A DNA stretch of 64,000 nt, taken from NCBI GenBank assembly GCA_016806645.1, contig JACSYO010001810.1:6182001-6246000 (forward strand). The letters are read 5' to 3'. Positions 49,549 through 63,492 of this stretch are shown here, one piece after another (positions within the stretch are counted from its first letter, which is position 1; each line of letters starts with the position of its first letter). Both the position numbers and the translations under genes were made by a program. Source of the stretch: Ophiodon elongatus. Taxonomy: Eukaryota; Chordata; Actinopteri; Perciformes; Hexagrammidae. The notes beneath the pieces were generated by a model. The model was given only the letters and a program-made list of their open reading frames with translations, did no database searches and had not been told where the DNA came from.

Positions 49549-51963
49549 GTGTCTATTTGTCTGAGGCTGAACTGGCAACCCCCAAATACTGCCAGCTCTG
49601 TGGTAGTTATATCAGCTCACAGCTCAGTAGTGCAGCTTCATTTTGACAGACTTCCGTTGCCCCTGTGCTGAATGAGAGCATTCCTCTAAGCTGCCAGTTC
49701 CTGCAAGTATGTGTGTGTGTATGTGTGTGTCCCACTGTTGGAGCCATGAGGCAGAGCCAGGGCCCCGTCGCTGGGCTATAGACCATGTGTGACCTCATCT
49801 CAACCTGGCAACCCACTTTCACTCAGATAGCGATAAGAGGCAATTGCCAATCGTACTGTCTGTCGGCCTACTGGAAGTGCATTATGTCCCTTTAACTCAG
49901 TCTGCTGCATCTTAAACTCCTTTTAAAACGTGATTACGATGACCCATGGGGACCATGGGGAAATATAGGGAAGGGAGAACATAAGAAAAGTTTTTAAATC
50001 CTTAAATTCTTAGATCATGTCATATTTCACATTTACCAGGAAAGGTTTTTTCATTAGAAGTCCTAAAGGCTTCTTAACAGTATTGGGATCTTACAGATGA
50101 CCACTCTGCAGTCTTGAGCATCCTTTATCTCTGCACATTTAAAGTGAATGTCCATTGACACCTTGGCAAAGCTGCACTTGGAAGTCTTCATGGGTGTGAA
50201 GTGGGTGTAGACAGTGCTGGTACGAGTCAATCCGCTGCTTTGTTGGCCAGCTTCACAAACAAAGGAGAACTCCGCATTCAGGCATTGTGTTTATGCTACA
50301 TTCTGCCGCGGCTTCTACTGTATTTTTGATGGCAATGTACTCAAAAAGAGATGGACCATCGATTATAGAGACACCAATACAGCAATTTCTCCACAGGATC
50401 ATTTTTAACTGTGATGTTGGGAAGTTGTTTCAGAGTGTTTTCTAAGCTGTCATTCACACAGATTTCTGGCATTTATTTAAAAGAAATTGCCTCATCATCA
50501 TTGTCACGTTGTTGCTGTCGCCATTATTCAGACAGCTCAATCCTGCACAGAATGTCCTCGCCTGTCTTTGCCCAAATTAATGAACAAATCTAACTATACA
50601 TTCAGATTTAGCTGCTTGTCGATTTAAACCAATCAGGACGTGTTAACTGTCACATCAGTAATCAAAATATGTGTGAGCTTTTGCCGGTCATCCACACATC
50701 TAAGAATAACCTGATCATGGTTTGTTTGGAGCTTTATATGCAATATATTCTTGGATGGGTTGTGTGGTCAAAGAAAGGCTGATGTCACAGGCAAGAGCAC
50801 TGTGGACATTGTCAAACTTTAGCACTACATCAAATTACAAAAAGCTTTTTACATAACTTATTTGAGATGTCCCTTTTCACCAAAACAGTACATTGTGGCT
50901 TCAGGAGACAACTGTGCCTTGCAGAGAAATACACATTCACTACACACAATGCATATTTAAGTTTAGTTGAACTGCCACCAGTTTACTACGAAATGTCATT
51001 GTGCTTCTAATCGGAACGTAGTTTGTTCATGTCGTGAATTTCCCATCATTGCATAATGTACACATAGTGTATGCCTCCGTCTTCCCCCCGTCCTCCTCTG
51101 TCCCACACACATACACTGCTTTTAAGTGCTGAATATTTCTACCTGTTAATTAGAAGCTTTTTAGCAGACGAAACGGTGGTCGTTGTATCTGTTGTGGGAA
51201 AATAGAAAATAATAGTTATAAAGCTAATGCAGCGCTCAAGTGTTAAGGCCATTATATAGAACAGTTTTAGCAGGTAAAAATGTACATGGAGTGTTTTGGA
51301 AAATCTGGAGTTCTTAAAATGTTCCAAGAGTTGAGTCAACGCTTCTCTCACTCAGTGTGAACAAAAACTTGCAATATATATGCACACTCATTCTTCATTC
51401 ATTTCACTTCTGCGTACGTTTTCTATTTTGTAGCCGGCGCAAACTTAGATACATACACGCACTTAAATATACACTGCACACATACATGGATTATCCCCAG
51501 AAAAATGTATTTCTGGCTGTCCCACACTAAAGATCACTCAGACACCAGCATAGGATACATTTGCTCACATGCTCCCTTACTGACTCACATTTAAACACAC
51601 AATGCGACAGAAGGTAAATAGGGTGAGTTGTTATTCTTGTACCTGTCCTGACTCATTGTTGTGCTAGCCTCGGGGCTAAAGATGCTAATTCTGGAGTTGG
51701 AAATCAACACACAATACAATATGTGAAATTGCTTTGCAGGAACACATTCAGTAAATTATGCTGCAAAAGCCTTTTGCAATTTTTACAATTATCCATCTGC
51801 CAGTTCATTGTTTGTACTGAATGTATTAAATTACTTCTTCTGCTACTATAAACGTGAAGCTACTTCGAAGAACTTTAATTTTGTGTTGATTTTAGCAATG
51901 CTTGTGGACAGAAGCCATAGTGTTTCCAAGCACCAGATTTCCTTTCGAAAACCTCTCATTTTA
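49547..51963. other. Non-coding; would include the 3' UTR of the minus-strand exon
   Basis: If the exon at 51964-52259 is real, its 3' untranslated region runs leftward from 51963. A minus-strand ATTAAA (plus-strand tttaat near 51870) lies about 90 nt past the stop, and an AATAAA (plus-strand tttatt) lies near 50473. Neither is proven. No other gene is seen here. Confidence 0.3.
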
Positions 51964-52259
51964 CTACGGCAGGATCTGACAGTCTTCCCCGCACAATTCT
52001 GGTTCTGGTTCTTCGATGCCTACCTCCCCCTCCAGCGGGCCAAGCAAAACAGCCTGGGCCTCCAACAGCCTGGTGTCAGTGTTGGCTCCCAGCGGGGAGC
52101 GGCTGGGCAGCAAGGCAATGCTCTGCTCCTGGCCTGAGGAGGAGACACTGCTCTCAACCTCTCGGCAGAGCTTCGACGGCAGGTGGAAGGCAGTAAAGCC
52201 GGATTTGGGTCTGTACATGACGGGCTGGTCCCTGCTGGAGTCTGCTGAAGGAGGGGAAC
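51964..52259 (-). CDS. C-terminal coding exon of an unrecognised gene (97 residues)
   Basis: This is the best coding signal in the window. On the minus strand an acceptor ...atcatgcag ends at 52260. The frame then opens in phase 1 (exon starts GT, completing a Gly-type codon if the previous base is G) and runs 97 codons to TAG at 51964-51966. Codon choice is typical of vertebrate genes: CTG, GAG, CAG, GCC, AGC and GAC dominate and the third base is mostly G or C, in contrast to the AT-rich flanks. The peptide begins SPPSADSSRDQPVMYRPKSG. It is Ser/Pro-rich and hydrophilic, with no membrane segment, turns acidic (IEEPEPELCGEDC) and ends QILP. That fits a cytoplasmic tail or disordered C terminus. 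The pyrimidine tract is weak, and no upstream exon is evident within the remaining 11.7 kb. An opposite-strand frame (52016-52267) is also open but has poorer codon bias. I cannot name the family. Confidence 0.5.
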
Positions 52260-52260
52260 C

Positions 52261-55200
52261 TGCATGATTTGGTCTGATTTGGCAGAATACAACCAGGTGG
52301 CAACAATGACAAGCATTTGGAATAACATAATTAGAAATAGCCAATGTTCTCGCTGATAGTCTTGTTTACTTATGTATGCCATATAATGGCATCAGTATTT
52401 AAATTGAGACCGTTTCACATCTTATTTGGTCAAAGCGAGGAAAGATGATGACATGTTTGCTGTTGCTCTGTAATTTTATTGGGGTCAGCAGAATGAGGAA
52501 ACTTACATTTCCCCCCCCCAAGTTTATATTTGATGTTGCTGTAAAGTTGCAGGAGGAAAAAAACAAAGATGAGTTTGATTTCAAAGAACGCCACAGTAAA
52601 CTAGTGTATGCAAAATACATGGCGGAATTTTTTTCTCACTGATAGCAGATGAAGTAAAGATAAAGTGACTAGGGCTCCAGCAGGGTCAAGGCTGACAGAC
52701 TGGTCGCTATTCGGACAGCCAGCCACTGCGCCTGAAGCCAGAGCCATAGCTCAGTACAGCCTGGACATCTCTACATGCATGGATGTCATGTGATGGATCT
52801 GACTGGACCAGTGAAAGCTGTGATAAACAAAAAAGTCTTTGCAGAGGGCAAATTAAAAAAATAGCAGTTTATCATCTTCAAAAGCATTCCACATAGATAT
52901 TAAGGAGAGGAGAGCAGAGGGAGGAGAATTATATGTTGGCAACATATCCTCCCCCTCCTGGCTAAAAAAAAAGTAGATTGGAGTGTGAATATGTGTGTGC
53001 ACGTGTTCAGGGTCCGTCGGAGAGAAATCGAAAAACCAAAGATAGATGTGTTTTTCAAGTAACTTAAATGCACTACTCTAAAATAAAATCAACACCACTC
53101 TGCAATACTTGTACAAATACCTCTTTTACTGCTACCTCGAGACTCGCCTTTAATCTCCTTGTCTGTGTACTCCCTGTTGACATTCAGCAATATAAAGGCA
53201 CATTCAACAACAGCATTTCCCAAAGCGAGTGTTGAGTAAAGACCATTGAATGCCAGAACAATGGCGACAGTTTTGTCACCTCGAGGCCCAGAAATTGACA
53301 GGGGAAATGTTCCGTTGTGGTATCAAAAACAGGCGGGGGAAGGATGAATGTGACTGTTATACGGAGCATTGTTTGTGCCTCTGTCTCCATTACCAAGGGC
53401 AGTTAATTATGTGTTGGTAGCATCCTGCTGTTTAGCATTGCCTTTCCCTGATAGATTTATAATTCCGTAGCAACATTCAGTAGACAACTTACAGGTCTGG
53501 GGTGCAGCCTGTCGACATTTCTCTCTGTTATTCACTTTTTATCTTTTTCTATCACTCTTTGATTCTCACTCAGTCTAAGTTTCTTGCACTTTATTGGTCT
53601 TTGTCTTGGTGCCTGCTGCTCAATATTTCTCTCTTTGTATCTCTATATTTCCATTGCTGTGTTTCTCTCCCTCACTCCCTCCCTAAAACCTTATCAAAGG
53701 AGGGCCAGCAGAGTCCATCACCAGAATGAGAAAGCAGTATCTTGACACACAGGGGTTGTTATTTTGGCCAGGAGTGCTTCAATAGTAATATGTGGTCTGC
53801 TCTCTAATGTTAGCCTTGGCCAAAGGTGGACCTCAACAGCCCATTAATCTTTGGAACACACACAACCATGTACTGTATACACACAGACAACAGCCTGTGT
53901 GTGTCCTCAAATACACACATGAATGCACAAAAAACATACACTGTCTCCCTCTGCTTTTCCTGCATCACTTGCTACAGCCAGTTGACCTTAGCATTGGGAA
54001 AACAGGTTTAGTAATGGGATCAGTAGCCACTGGCAAGCCCTTTCACCTGCAGTCTCATCATTCCTGCTTACAGTAAGTGGATGAGAGATGGACTGAGAAG
54101 AAGAGCAATGGTCGATGGGGAAATGCACACATTTAAGGCTCCTGGTGGGCTGTTCAATGGCTGGCGTGTTACTCCAGGCAGTCTATGAATCACTGGGAAG
54201 AAGCAGCGCTTAAAAATAAAAAGAGAGCCGCATGACAGAAGACAAGCAGTCTCACTAATATGCATTCTACTATTTATTTAAACCACCAAAGCATATTTTA
54301 TTCATTTTATTGATAAACTAGTCTATATATAGATTATATTATATTCAGTTTCTTAACTACATTTTGAAAAGCTATTTACCTGTTTCATCAGTGTAGTTAA
54401 CAGGTTGATCGCTGTTGATACATTGTTGGCAGAGTTGTAATTGTCAACTTTGGTCTTGTGCATTAAGTTAAAAGCAGAAGAAAGTGTCCCATCCCCACAA
54501 ATGTGTCCAACTCTACAGTCAATTATGGACACTATGGATTTCTGTCCGTAGGTAGTGAGAAATTTAAAATTAAAAGATCAAAAACACAAATATTTCCCAT
54601 TAGCAGCTAGAGACAGCTCTCGTAAGAGAATCCGGACATACCAACATTAGATATCCTCTTTTGTTCCTTTTTCAATAGTGAACATGTTGCTTAATTTAAG
54701 TATACAGCGACAGGTCCCGTTAAATTAAAGAGAAATAACTTTTCGCATTTTTTAGAATGGTTTTATTTTGTATCTTTTCTGACTAAGAAATGTATGGGAT
54801 AATGGCGATAGAGCCTTCTTCAAAATCCGTCAATCACATGACTTCAAGCAAAGCAGGATTCCTAAATCTGGGAAGATTATTCTACAAAAACTAGACACTC
54901 ACCACATGAGTATTTTCACTGTCACTGAGTTTTTAGTCATGACAGTCTGGGAGGAGCACATATTGAGACGTCAAGTAAAAACAGAAGACAACGCACTTAA
55001 TGGCAGTTAATAGTCGCGCCACTATGGTCAGTCACATGCCTTTATTATCATTGAATAATTCCAACTCCCTTTTAAATGGTTGAGGAGGCAAAAGGGACAT
55101 TCAGTGAGGACCGAGATATTTAGGTGTGCAAGGAGGACGACATGGTCAGTCGACAAGAGCTCAGGGGCTTGATACACACTCATCTCAAGTAACACAGTAC

Positions 55201-56292
55201 CTCAGTGTTTGAACACTGTTAGAAGACCAGCGCTCATTTTCATGTTGGCTTTAGACTGTGCTTAAAAATACATCAGTCAGAGAGATGAAGGAGAAGGCCT
55301 TCAGAGGCACTAGAAAAGACAGATTTCCCCTTTACTCGCAGTGGTCCTCTAAAGAGCCCAGTCTTAATGGAAGCATATTTTTATCTATATATTTTTGAAC
55401 ACCATCGCTATTCGGGCCTCTCTGCACTCCTCAAAAGGGCTGCTTCCTAACCAATGTTAGTTTCCATTATATTAAAGTAGGCCTGTTGTAGAAAAAAAAT
55501 CCCTGTGGTGGGTTGAAATCCCATTTGCGAAGTGAGCTGTGGTACATGGGATCAAGCGTTGCTGCCAGACAAAGAAAACTGAAAGCGGGGCAGGAACAGT
55601 GAGGTTACAGACAAATCTAATTAGATGGAGAGAAGGGCAGTTATGGAAGAGAGAGAGAGAGAGTCACAGAGAAAGAAACATGAGAGACACCGCCGGAGGG
55701 GGAGCTGAGTCATTCATCACCACATTCTCCATTTTATCTTTAAACTCCTTGGGACATTTTTTTGATTCCTGTAAACATGTTCCAAGTTTGTTGAGTGAAT
55801 ATAATCAAAAATAAATTAGAGAAAGTTTTTTTAAGGCAGACGGTGGCTTAACAGGCAGCGCTCCCACCCTCCAAGCCTTTTTCTACATGCAGTGTTGCTT
55901 CTGCTGGCTCCAGACGGTTACTTTTGGTTGTTAAAAGAACCAAAGCAGGCTTTCAAGTGATTATGAGATAAATCTTACCCAAAGATGGCATCGCGAAGCT
56001 TTGATTTTCAACTAAAGTACAAGGACAAAAGCCCTTTCATCTACCTTTTTATTAGATTAAACTGAGCGTTGTGAGGTTGTCTGGTGTGCTGCTGTAACAC
56101 TTCGACCCAGGTCAGTTTAACCACATGACTTTCAGATTACTGTGACATGTTGTGTGCTTCGAGGGCAGTACTCACTTAAAATCTGTTTTGAGTATCCATC
56201 AACTCTTGCATGCTTGGTTTGGGACATTTACTGACTACAGTTGCCATCCCCCTAGAAGGAGAGCTTTTCAGCACCACCTTTCTTGCCAACAG
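52261..56292. other. Non-coding; possible intron of the minus-strand gene
   Basis: No second exon that I can support. A minus-strand acceptor-like tttatcacag near 52818 is followed by a 34-codon open stretch, but no donor or homology supports it. The frames 53502-53729 and 53792-54076 are chance. Confidence 0.35.
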
Positions 56293-56324
56293 TGTGGGGT
56301 GTGGGGGTGGGGTGCGGGGGGGGT
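56293..56324 (+). repeat. G-rich tract, G-quadruplex candidate
   Basis: Four or more G-runs of at least four (gggg, ggggg, gggg, gggggggg) separated by one to three bases, all on the plus strand. Confidence 0.8.
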
Positions 56325-58094
56325 AGTATTTGATAATCAAAACATATTTGTGTGGCGTATTCCTTCAAGGTTGCAAATGTAACTTTAACTGTGAACAGGC
56401 TCAGCAAGCAGGACAGTCAACATGCCAACCCATATAGATAAAAGTAATTCAATGAGGCATTCACTCCCTGCTCTCTAGAAGTCTGTTCAGTTTTGTTGAC
56501 TTGTGCCCACAAGTGCCCTTTGCCTTCTATGGCATGAGTCAGATGAACAGTGGTGCAAAGTACGCCTGAGGTAGCCAGTCACTTTCTCAAATCCAGTATG
56601 GGCAGGAAAATGTCATGGTGAGGTACAGATAGTACTTTATTTCTGTTGCGCACATACGGAAAGGGGGAAAAAGAGGTTTACTGCGTTTCTTTCTCATCCT
56701 CAGTAACACTGACAGTGCTAACAAGACCTCCTGAGACTCTGTACCACGATTTGACACAAACGATTTTTAAAACTTGCAAAAAACAACACGTCATGTACCG
56801 GACTACACAGACTGACAATGCCAGTGGGTGGGAGTCAGGTCTCTTTTTATTGCTCGCACTTTCTACCCATTCTGGGTGTCAGCATATGACTGCTTCTGTT
56901 GAAAAGTCAACTGTAAGCGCTGGTTGCTGCAGGGCATTCTGGTTGTGGCGGTATCCCCATCCTGAATTTCAGCTTTCAGAACAGGTCCTCTGCAGAGTGT
57001 GTAATGGAGCCTAAAACCGAATACAAACAAATGTGAGAGCAGAAACACAACAGTTCCTGACCCACATCAGTGCTCCACATCCTCAGCGATGCGTTCATTG
57101 AGTTTATAATTTGTTATCCAAAGAGAAACAATTGATCGAAACACTATAGATGTTTAGTGAAACCAAGAAGTGACACTCTCCTCTCCATCTCCATCTCATA
57201 CTCCTCTTAGTTTGAGAGTGGGCTTACTCCACTCGGAGTGAGATATAACAAATGAGATGTCCTTTTAAATTATTCATTTTTAACCAAGGGACAAACTCAT
57301 TAACATTATATTCTTTGGCATTTGTTATAAGACAGTTAGGTACCGTTTTGGGAAGTAGTGACAAGTCACAGGTTGTTTGAAGAGCAAACATTTGAGAAGG
57401 ATAAGAGGAAAGTTGAGCTGCGTTATGTTCTCCAAACACAGACTATCACCCAGGAGACTGATGTTCGTGTCCTGTGTGAAACCAAGTCAATGTTAGCCAT
57501 TCTGATTAGCTAACAGTGCTGTCAATCTCATTGTGCTGGGTATAGTTCAATTATATAGGCTCTAACGATTCAAAGGAGGTCTCATTCACTCATATCAACC
57601 AATCCGTTGCGGAAATATTGCCTCTCATAATCAAATACCCCTGGCTTTTCGAGAAAGAAAAAAACAAATTGATTTGGCATTGTGTATGTTACTGCTGTAT
57701 TTGGATGTATTGAACACCATTAGTGATATACAAGTGAAATATGTAGTTTGGTACATGAGAAAATTCAAATTGCACTCATTGTGCCAAATGGCCAATTTCG
57801 GAGACCTCGCCTGAACGTCTCTACTAAAAACTCTCTAATTTTTTCTTTTTTTATAATCATCCTGAAAGTGTTTATTTCTTTTGGTGAACCTGACATTTTT
57901 TTTCATTTTTGCTGGGTTCAATCTTCATTTAATCTTAACCAGTTACATATATACAAATGAACAAATCTCACAAGTCTATTCAAATAGACCTTCTGGTTGC
58001 AGAGATATACTCTTTTTAGTATGGTTATGTAATTTTAGAATGGAGGCCGTTTTAAAAGGTAACTCCAAATTACTCCTGAAGTATTTGCAATCAG
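56325..58094. other. Non-coding sequence
   Basis: No supported gene. The 56646-57014 plus frame (122 codons) has no motif and no credible splice borders. Confidence 0.45.
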
Positions 58095-58284
58095 TGTGTG
58101 AGTGAATATGAATGCTTATTTAGTCCTAATGGTCAGGTGGCACTTCGTATGGTTCCCACTTATAATCAGTGTACGAATGGGTGTGATTAAGTGAATGACA
58201 GGTATTGTTAAAGCGCTTTGAGTGGTCAGGCGACTAGGAAAGTGCAATACTGGTACAAGGCCATACAATGGCCATTTACCATTC
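58095..58284 (+). mobile_element. 3' fragment of the tRNA-derived SINE
   Basis: It aligns with the 3' two-thirds of the SINE at 1521-1815. Shared blocks are 'tagtcctaatggtcaggtgg', 'aatcagtg', 'aaagcgctttgagtggtc', 'gactaggaaagtgcaatac' and a 'ggccatttaccattc' end that the first copy lacks. The tRNA-like head with the A and B boxes is absent (5' truncation, as expected of target-primed retrotransposition). Same orientation as the first copy. Confidence 0.75.
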
Positions 58285-60297
58285 ACATTTATTGTGATAA
58301 GACATTAAGCCTGTAACAAGCAGAAACTGACAAGCCAACTCTGACATATCCAAAACTGATGCTGTAAGGGTGCCTAGAGCGTTATAGTTTGAAGTCTAGA
58401 CCAAGCATTTGTATTTGACGAGTTGGGATTGAGAATGTGCTGTTAATATCAACCATACATAATTTTCTGATACTTCTGAGAGCTCTTAAGAAGGATGGCA
58501 GTGGCTGTAAAAACAAAGCCTCGAAGTAAAATGGCAGGTTTTAAAGTAATTGGAATGATTGTGCTTTGCAGGTAGCTAAAGCTTCACAGTAAATGTGCAT
58601 TGATGGTAAGGTGTAATGCTCTAGTTCAGCGTGTTGCAGAGCAGCTTTATCAGGTTTCTGTGGCTCTTCATTGAGTATCATCATCAAATAGAATACGATT
58701 GTCAGAGGCAGTTGCCATCTTACAGGCTTTAATGTTGGCTCAAAGCTAGCTTGTGAAGACAGGGAAGCCTTTTTTGTTTGTGGTGAAAACAGAAGGAAAT
58801 GCCAGACATCACCAAGTAAACAAGTTTTTGATATGAACGTTAGCTTGTAAAATATTGCTCCTGAGCCGTCTCAGCGGAGTCCGTGGCAATCTGTAAATAA
58901 GGAGACCAAAGGGGAGAAATGTCTAATCGTCCTTGAAAAGGATGTGCCACAGTTTTTTAATATCTTCTGCCCTGATGCCCAGAGGTATTGCAGCAGGATG
59001 GGAGGAGTGAGGAGGTGTGTGTGGCAGGGGTGCTGTCGGTGCCGGGTGATGGGGCATTACTCTCGCGCCATTGACTTCATTACAGTCCCTCTCACATATC
59101 CATCCCTCACCCTCTCTAAATGCCCTTGCCAGCTTCTAATTCACTTAATTCCTTGATTATCAATTCTGATGGCATTCAGGCAGAAAGGTCAATACTTTTT
59201 GTGGCGTGTACCTGAACTTTAGAACACTCACTGAGAAATAAAGGAGCGGCCATCATCAAAGCAGTGCCGAAAGAATAAAATGATGTATTGCAATCATACA
59301 CTACCAGTTGGTTTCATTAAATTTTCACTGTTCACACACTCACAGGCATATTGTAAGAGAACACACACAAAAGTATGCATCAGCACACACAAGGACAGGG
59401 AAAAAAAGAGCATGAACACAGCACAGACACAGTCATACACTTGCTACAAACACCCATTTCGCTCTCTCTTTTCTCTTTGCCCAACTCTTTGATGAGATCG
59501 AGGTTGCCATGCCGTGACTGTATGCGGCAGACGCACGAACAAGTGTTTCCCCCTGAGGAGATGCGATCTAAATGGGAAAGCAACATGACAGCTTTGCTCT
59601 GAACGGCCACATAATCAAACACCACACCCACAGTTACACACCACCACTTCTGTTCAGGAGGCTTTCGACTCTCCGCCTCATGCATGTAAGATGTGCAGTA
59701 CAATCTCCTGCCTCTGAAAATCCCACATCTGTGGTAGGATGTCCTTTTGTCCTCGCCAAGATCTGTTTTATTTGTACCTTTATTTTCTGTTTAGTTATTC
59801 GTTCAAGTGTTTGTTTTCCCTGCCTTTTTTGTAAGTTTTATTTCCTGGAATTTATTTTGAGTCTCTACATTTGGAAAGAAAAGATTCAATTAAGCTTACT
59901 GGGCATCTTGAGGTTTGGACAAAGCATGCCCCAGTGGCATTTAAAGGCGAGCGTTTCACACGATCTGCTGATCAGAGTCTTCAGACTCCGCTGACTGCTC
60001 TGGTGCCTAATCCACAGCCGCTTTATTGAAGCACAATGTCACAGTCTGCTGGGCTTTTTTCCACTCCTGCTATTGCGGTGGTGTGGGCATCTGTCTCTGC
60101 AACATGTTTGAGCTCATCTTTATGTGGGAAGTTGAGGTGTATGTGAGATTTTCCCATTCAATTGAAGTCCACAAACACAGGTATCAGAGGCACTTTTATG
60201 CATAACGTATGAATGCACACACTGCCCTTTTATTTGCAAATATTAATATAAGGTATTGTTTTCACGCTCTTGTTTTCCTGTGCCGATGTGAGATCTC
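58285..60297. other. Non-coding sequence
   Basis: No supported gene. 58860-59160 and 59460-59700 are GC-richer; the frames there (59280-59602 plus, 59380-59703 minus, 59572-59994 plus) contradict one another and lack family motifs. Confidence 0.4.
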
Positions 60298-60394
60298 GGG
60301 ACAGAGGATGTCGTATGTGTACAGATTGTAAAGCCCTCTGAGGCAAATGTGTAATCTGTGATTTTGGGCTATACAAAATAAATTGAATTGAATA
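60298..60394 (+). mobile_element. SINE/LINE 3'-tail-type fish repeat fragment
   Basis: The sequence 'acagattgtaaagccctctg' followed by 'gattttgggctatacaaaat' and a short tandem 'attgaattgaat' end is a widespread teleost repeat tail. The attgaattga terminus is of the kind seen at CR1/L2-clade retroposon 3' ends. Only the tail is present; no body or coding part is recognisable upstream. Confidence 0.6.
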
Positions 60395-61094
60395 AGCACT
60401 TTTGTGTGTACCATCAGTCCTTTCGTGTCAAAGATTTGCCCTTGTTGCACTGAGGCATCCTGGTGGTTTTTCCTCTGTTTTGAATTAAAGCTCTATGTCT
60501 ATGGCTATATTTCATTGAGCAAATCCAATACTTTATAGATAATTAGAATGTGCAGTCCTAGCCAATTAAAATGTTTAGTGAAGTGGGCTAAATGGTCACA
60601 GAGGCATAATCTGGGCCAGTTTGGCATGCCATAGCACTTAAATAAAACTGATTTCTTAACTGTGTCTTGCTGGATCATCTGTGTGAGTAATATAATCCAT
60701 CATAAATCTGCAAGCTGCTGTCTAGAACACAAACGGATTTAACTTGCTCTGTGTTCAGAAAAGCTGTCACTTCGGGTGAACGCATACAGTACTTGAGCAT
60801 CTTGTTTAGTTTTGTGTACATAATATGTGTGTGAGCGTGTGAACTTGTGAGCGAGGCAGACAAAAAACAGACAAATGTGCATATGTGTGTTTGAGAGAGA
60901 GAGCAAGATAGACAGAGTCAGAAACTGTGTGACAGGTGGATGGTGTGGTTTTTTACGAGTGTGCGTGGGTGTGCGAGTGTGTAAGTGTGCGTATGTTTGT
61001 TTTTTTGCATTTGTGAATATGTATGATTGACGCAGACATGTAAAGAGTAAGGGCTGACAGTCTTAGCTGACAGTCAGAGCTGATAATCCCACGC

Positions 61095-61097
<3 letters not shown>
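60395..61097. other. Non-coding sequence
   Basis: No gene seen. Short GT and GA runs occur at 60826-60905. Confidence 0.5.
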
Positions 61098-61137
<40 letters not shown>

Positions 61138-61155
61138 TGCACATGCACATGCACG
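61098..61155. repeat. (CA)n with (GCACAT)n
   Basis: About seventeen CA units, then three hexamer units of gcacat, ending gcacgcgtac. Confidence 0.93.
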
Positions 61156-63277
61156 CGTACAGAATGTTTTGCAAGAATAATAGAGTGGGATCTGTTACAC
61201 TACATGCAAAGCACTACCCAGCCTCTGACAGCTTGGCTGGGCCGACTTGGCGGATTCATCTGAGCAGTTTGGCTTCACTTCTCCCTCTTGTTTCTTCTCT
61301 CCCCCTTTTTCTTCATCAATCTCATTTAATCAGTCAATTCAACCTGAGAAGGATTCTGCCCACCTGGTCCCTTTTTTCCATCAAGTAAAAAAAAATGGGT
61401 CTGAACAATAATTGAAATGAGCTGTGGATTATACTAAGTATTATGGAAGAATATCAAGACGCAGTATATTAATTTGTTGTCACTTAATGTTACTTAAATT
61501 TGGCAAGTGCATCCGTGGGTAGTGTAAATGGAACAATACTCGGGGCCCTGTCCTACACCCGGTGGAGAGCAGTGCAAAGCGCAGCACAACAGTCATTGCT
61601 AGTTTCAGAAAGATACAGTTGTCATTTTGTTTTTAAACTGAGGTGTGGTCAGGCACATTGTTGACACATTACTATCTTGATGCAGCAGAATGCGTTTGCG
61701 CCATTGGCCGTCAAAAACCTGGTCTAAAGTCAACAATGTAGTATTGTCCTGCTAATTAAAGGGTGCATTATTAAGAGAGTCAGTTCACAATGGGCGTAGC
61801 CTCTGCTTATTACACACAAAGGGATGGGCACCAGCACCTTCCTCCTCAGTTAAATTGGTGCATTTGCTCATATGCAGTCAAATACATTTTTTGACGGGAC
61901 GGTAGCTACAAAAAGCCGTCTATATTCTTGTCACCATTTGCCACTAATGAATAATAGGAAAACTTGCAACAAAAAAAAACTTCTCCGATCTAATATCTAC
62001 ACTGACAGCACAATCACAAATTCAGAGAATAATGGTCATCGGAGAAATATACTTTTGGATCGTTCAAACTAAATGTTTTATGTCATATGCCTCCGTGTTC
62101 CAAAGCTGCATGCAGCACTTTACTTCACAGGACAGACGATGTGCTGTGCTGATGCACATGGGTGTGTTCTTTGTATGTGTTCATACGGTTTGGAGGAAAC
62201 GCTGTGGGGTTGTATCAGACTAAATGCACACACTCTCCCTGTCCAGGTGCTTTGTGCCAGGCACTTCATTACCCTAGCTCTGCAGATGGACGCCGATGGA
62301 AACAGGCTTTTTGAGCTTCATTCTTTGTGACTTGTTGTTCATTAAAATCAAATTATGTGTCAGGAAGCATAACTTGTACGTGCTGTAGTGCAGTTATTGC
62401 TCAACAAGCTCTTTGTCTTGCATCAGTGCGCGTCTGTGTTTGTTTTACACAGTCTGCCAGGCCAGTTCTGCTCATTCTGCTCATTCTGTGCACCTGACGG
62501 CTACATTTGTGACAACGTTTTCACGAAGACACCCTCTGCAGAACAACCGCTTCTTTGACAGGTGTTTAGGTTTTTATGATTGTGTTTCGGTTGACATCAG
62601 CAGCCTTTGCTTCATTTATTATCAATTCAATGCGATAACGTGGTCTAATATGGGGCATAAGCAATACACATCAGAAATTAAGAAATAAGATAAGTTAGAT
62701 TACTTGTCATACCTTATCTAGATTGAATCCCATGATTCATTTGAATTATGTCTCCCAACAGAACAAAATAAAAATAGTAGAAACCTTTGACTTTATTCCA
62801 TTTACCTATTAGTTTGATTTGAAGACCAGCAATACATTGGATCAATTGACATCTGTGTCCAATATAAAAACACCACAGCATTGTCCTGTTATAAGCCAGG
62901 ACTTGAGAGGGATCCTGTAGTGTTGACTGGCCTCCACTGGAGGATGAAGGGATGGGACGAGGGATACCGCTGCACGAACCAATGGTTTTAAGAGTCCTAT
63001 TTAGTCTCCTCTTGAGGTCTTTATTACTAAAATATTGATTACTTGTGGTACAGTTTGTGTCCCTCTCAGTCTTTCTATCTTTGTGTTTGTCCTCCCAACT
63101 TTCTTCTTTTCATTGTACAGTCACACTTTAAGCATTTAGGCAACACTTTGACACAGACTGACTCAGAAATATTGTATCAATCCCTAATAACCAACATTAT
63201 AAAGGGATTTTCCCTTTTAGAATAGCAGAACCAATGATCACGTGAGTGTAATGGAAAGAAAAAAAAATAGAGGAGGA

Positions 63278-63281
<4 letters not shown>
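61156..63281. other. Non-coding sequence
   Basis: No supported gene. The frames 62032-62330 and 62413-62688 plus show no domain or splice pairing. Confidence 0.45.

Positions 63282-63347
<66 letters not shown>
63282..63347. repeat. (GT)n microsatellite, long
   Basis: About 33 uninterrupted GT units. Confidence 0.97.
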
Positions 63348-63489
63348 ATGACTATTATTGAAATACCTACGTGTTAATGAATTATTTTTTCTGTCTTTTC
63401 CTTTGCTTTCTGTGCTGACAGCCAGACTGCAGTTAATTATCCAATCCATTTACAGTGAGGAGGTTGTTGGTCATATACTCTCGCTGTTA

Positions 63490-63492
<3 letters not shown>

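Noticed and set aside
52016..52267. Plus-strand frame opposite the 52-kb exon
   Set aside because: Open because the opposite strand is GC-rich at third positions; its own codon bias is weaker and it lacks an acceptor.
59572..59994. 140-codon plus-strand frame
   Set aside because: Cys/Phe/Leu-rich chance frame contradicted by overlapping frames; no motif.
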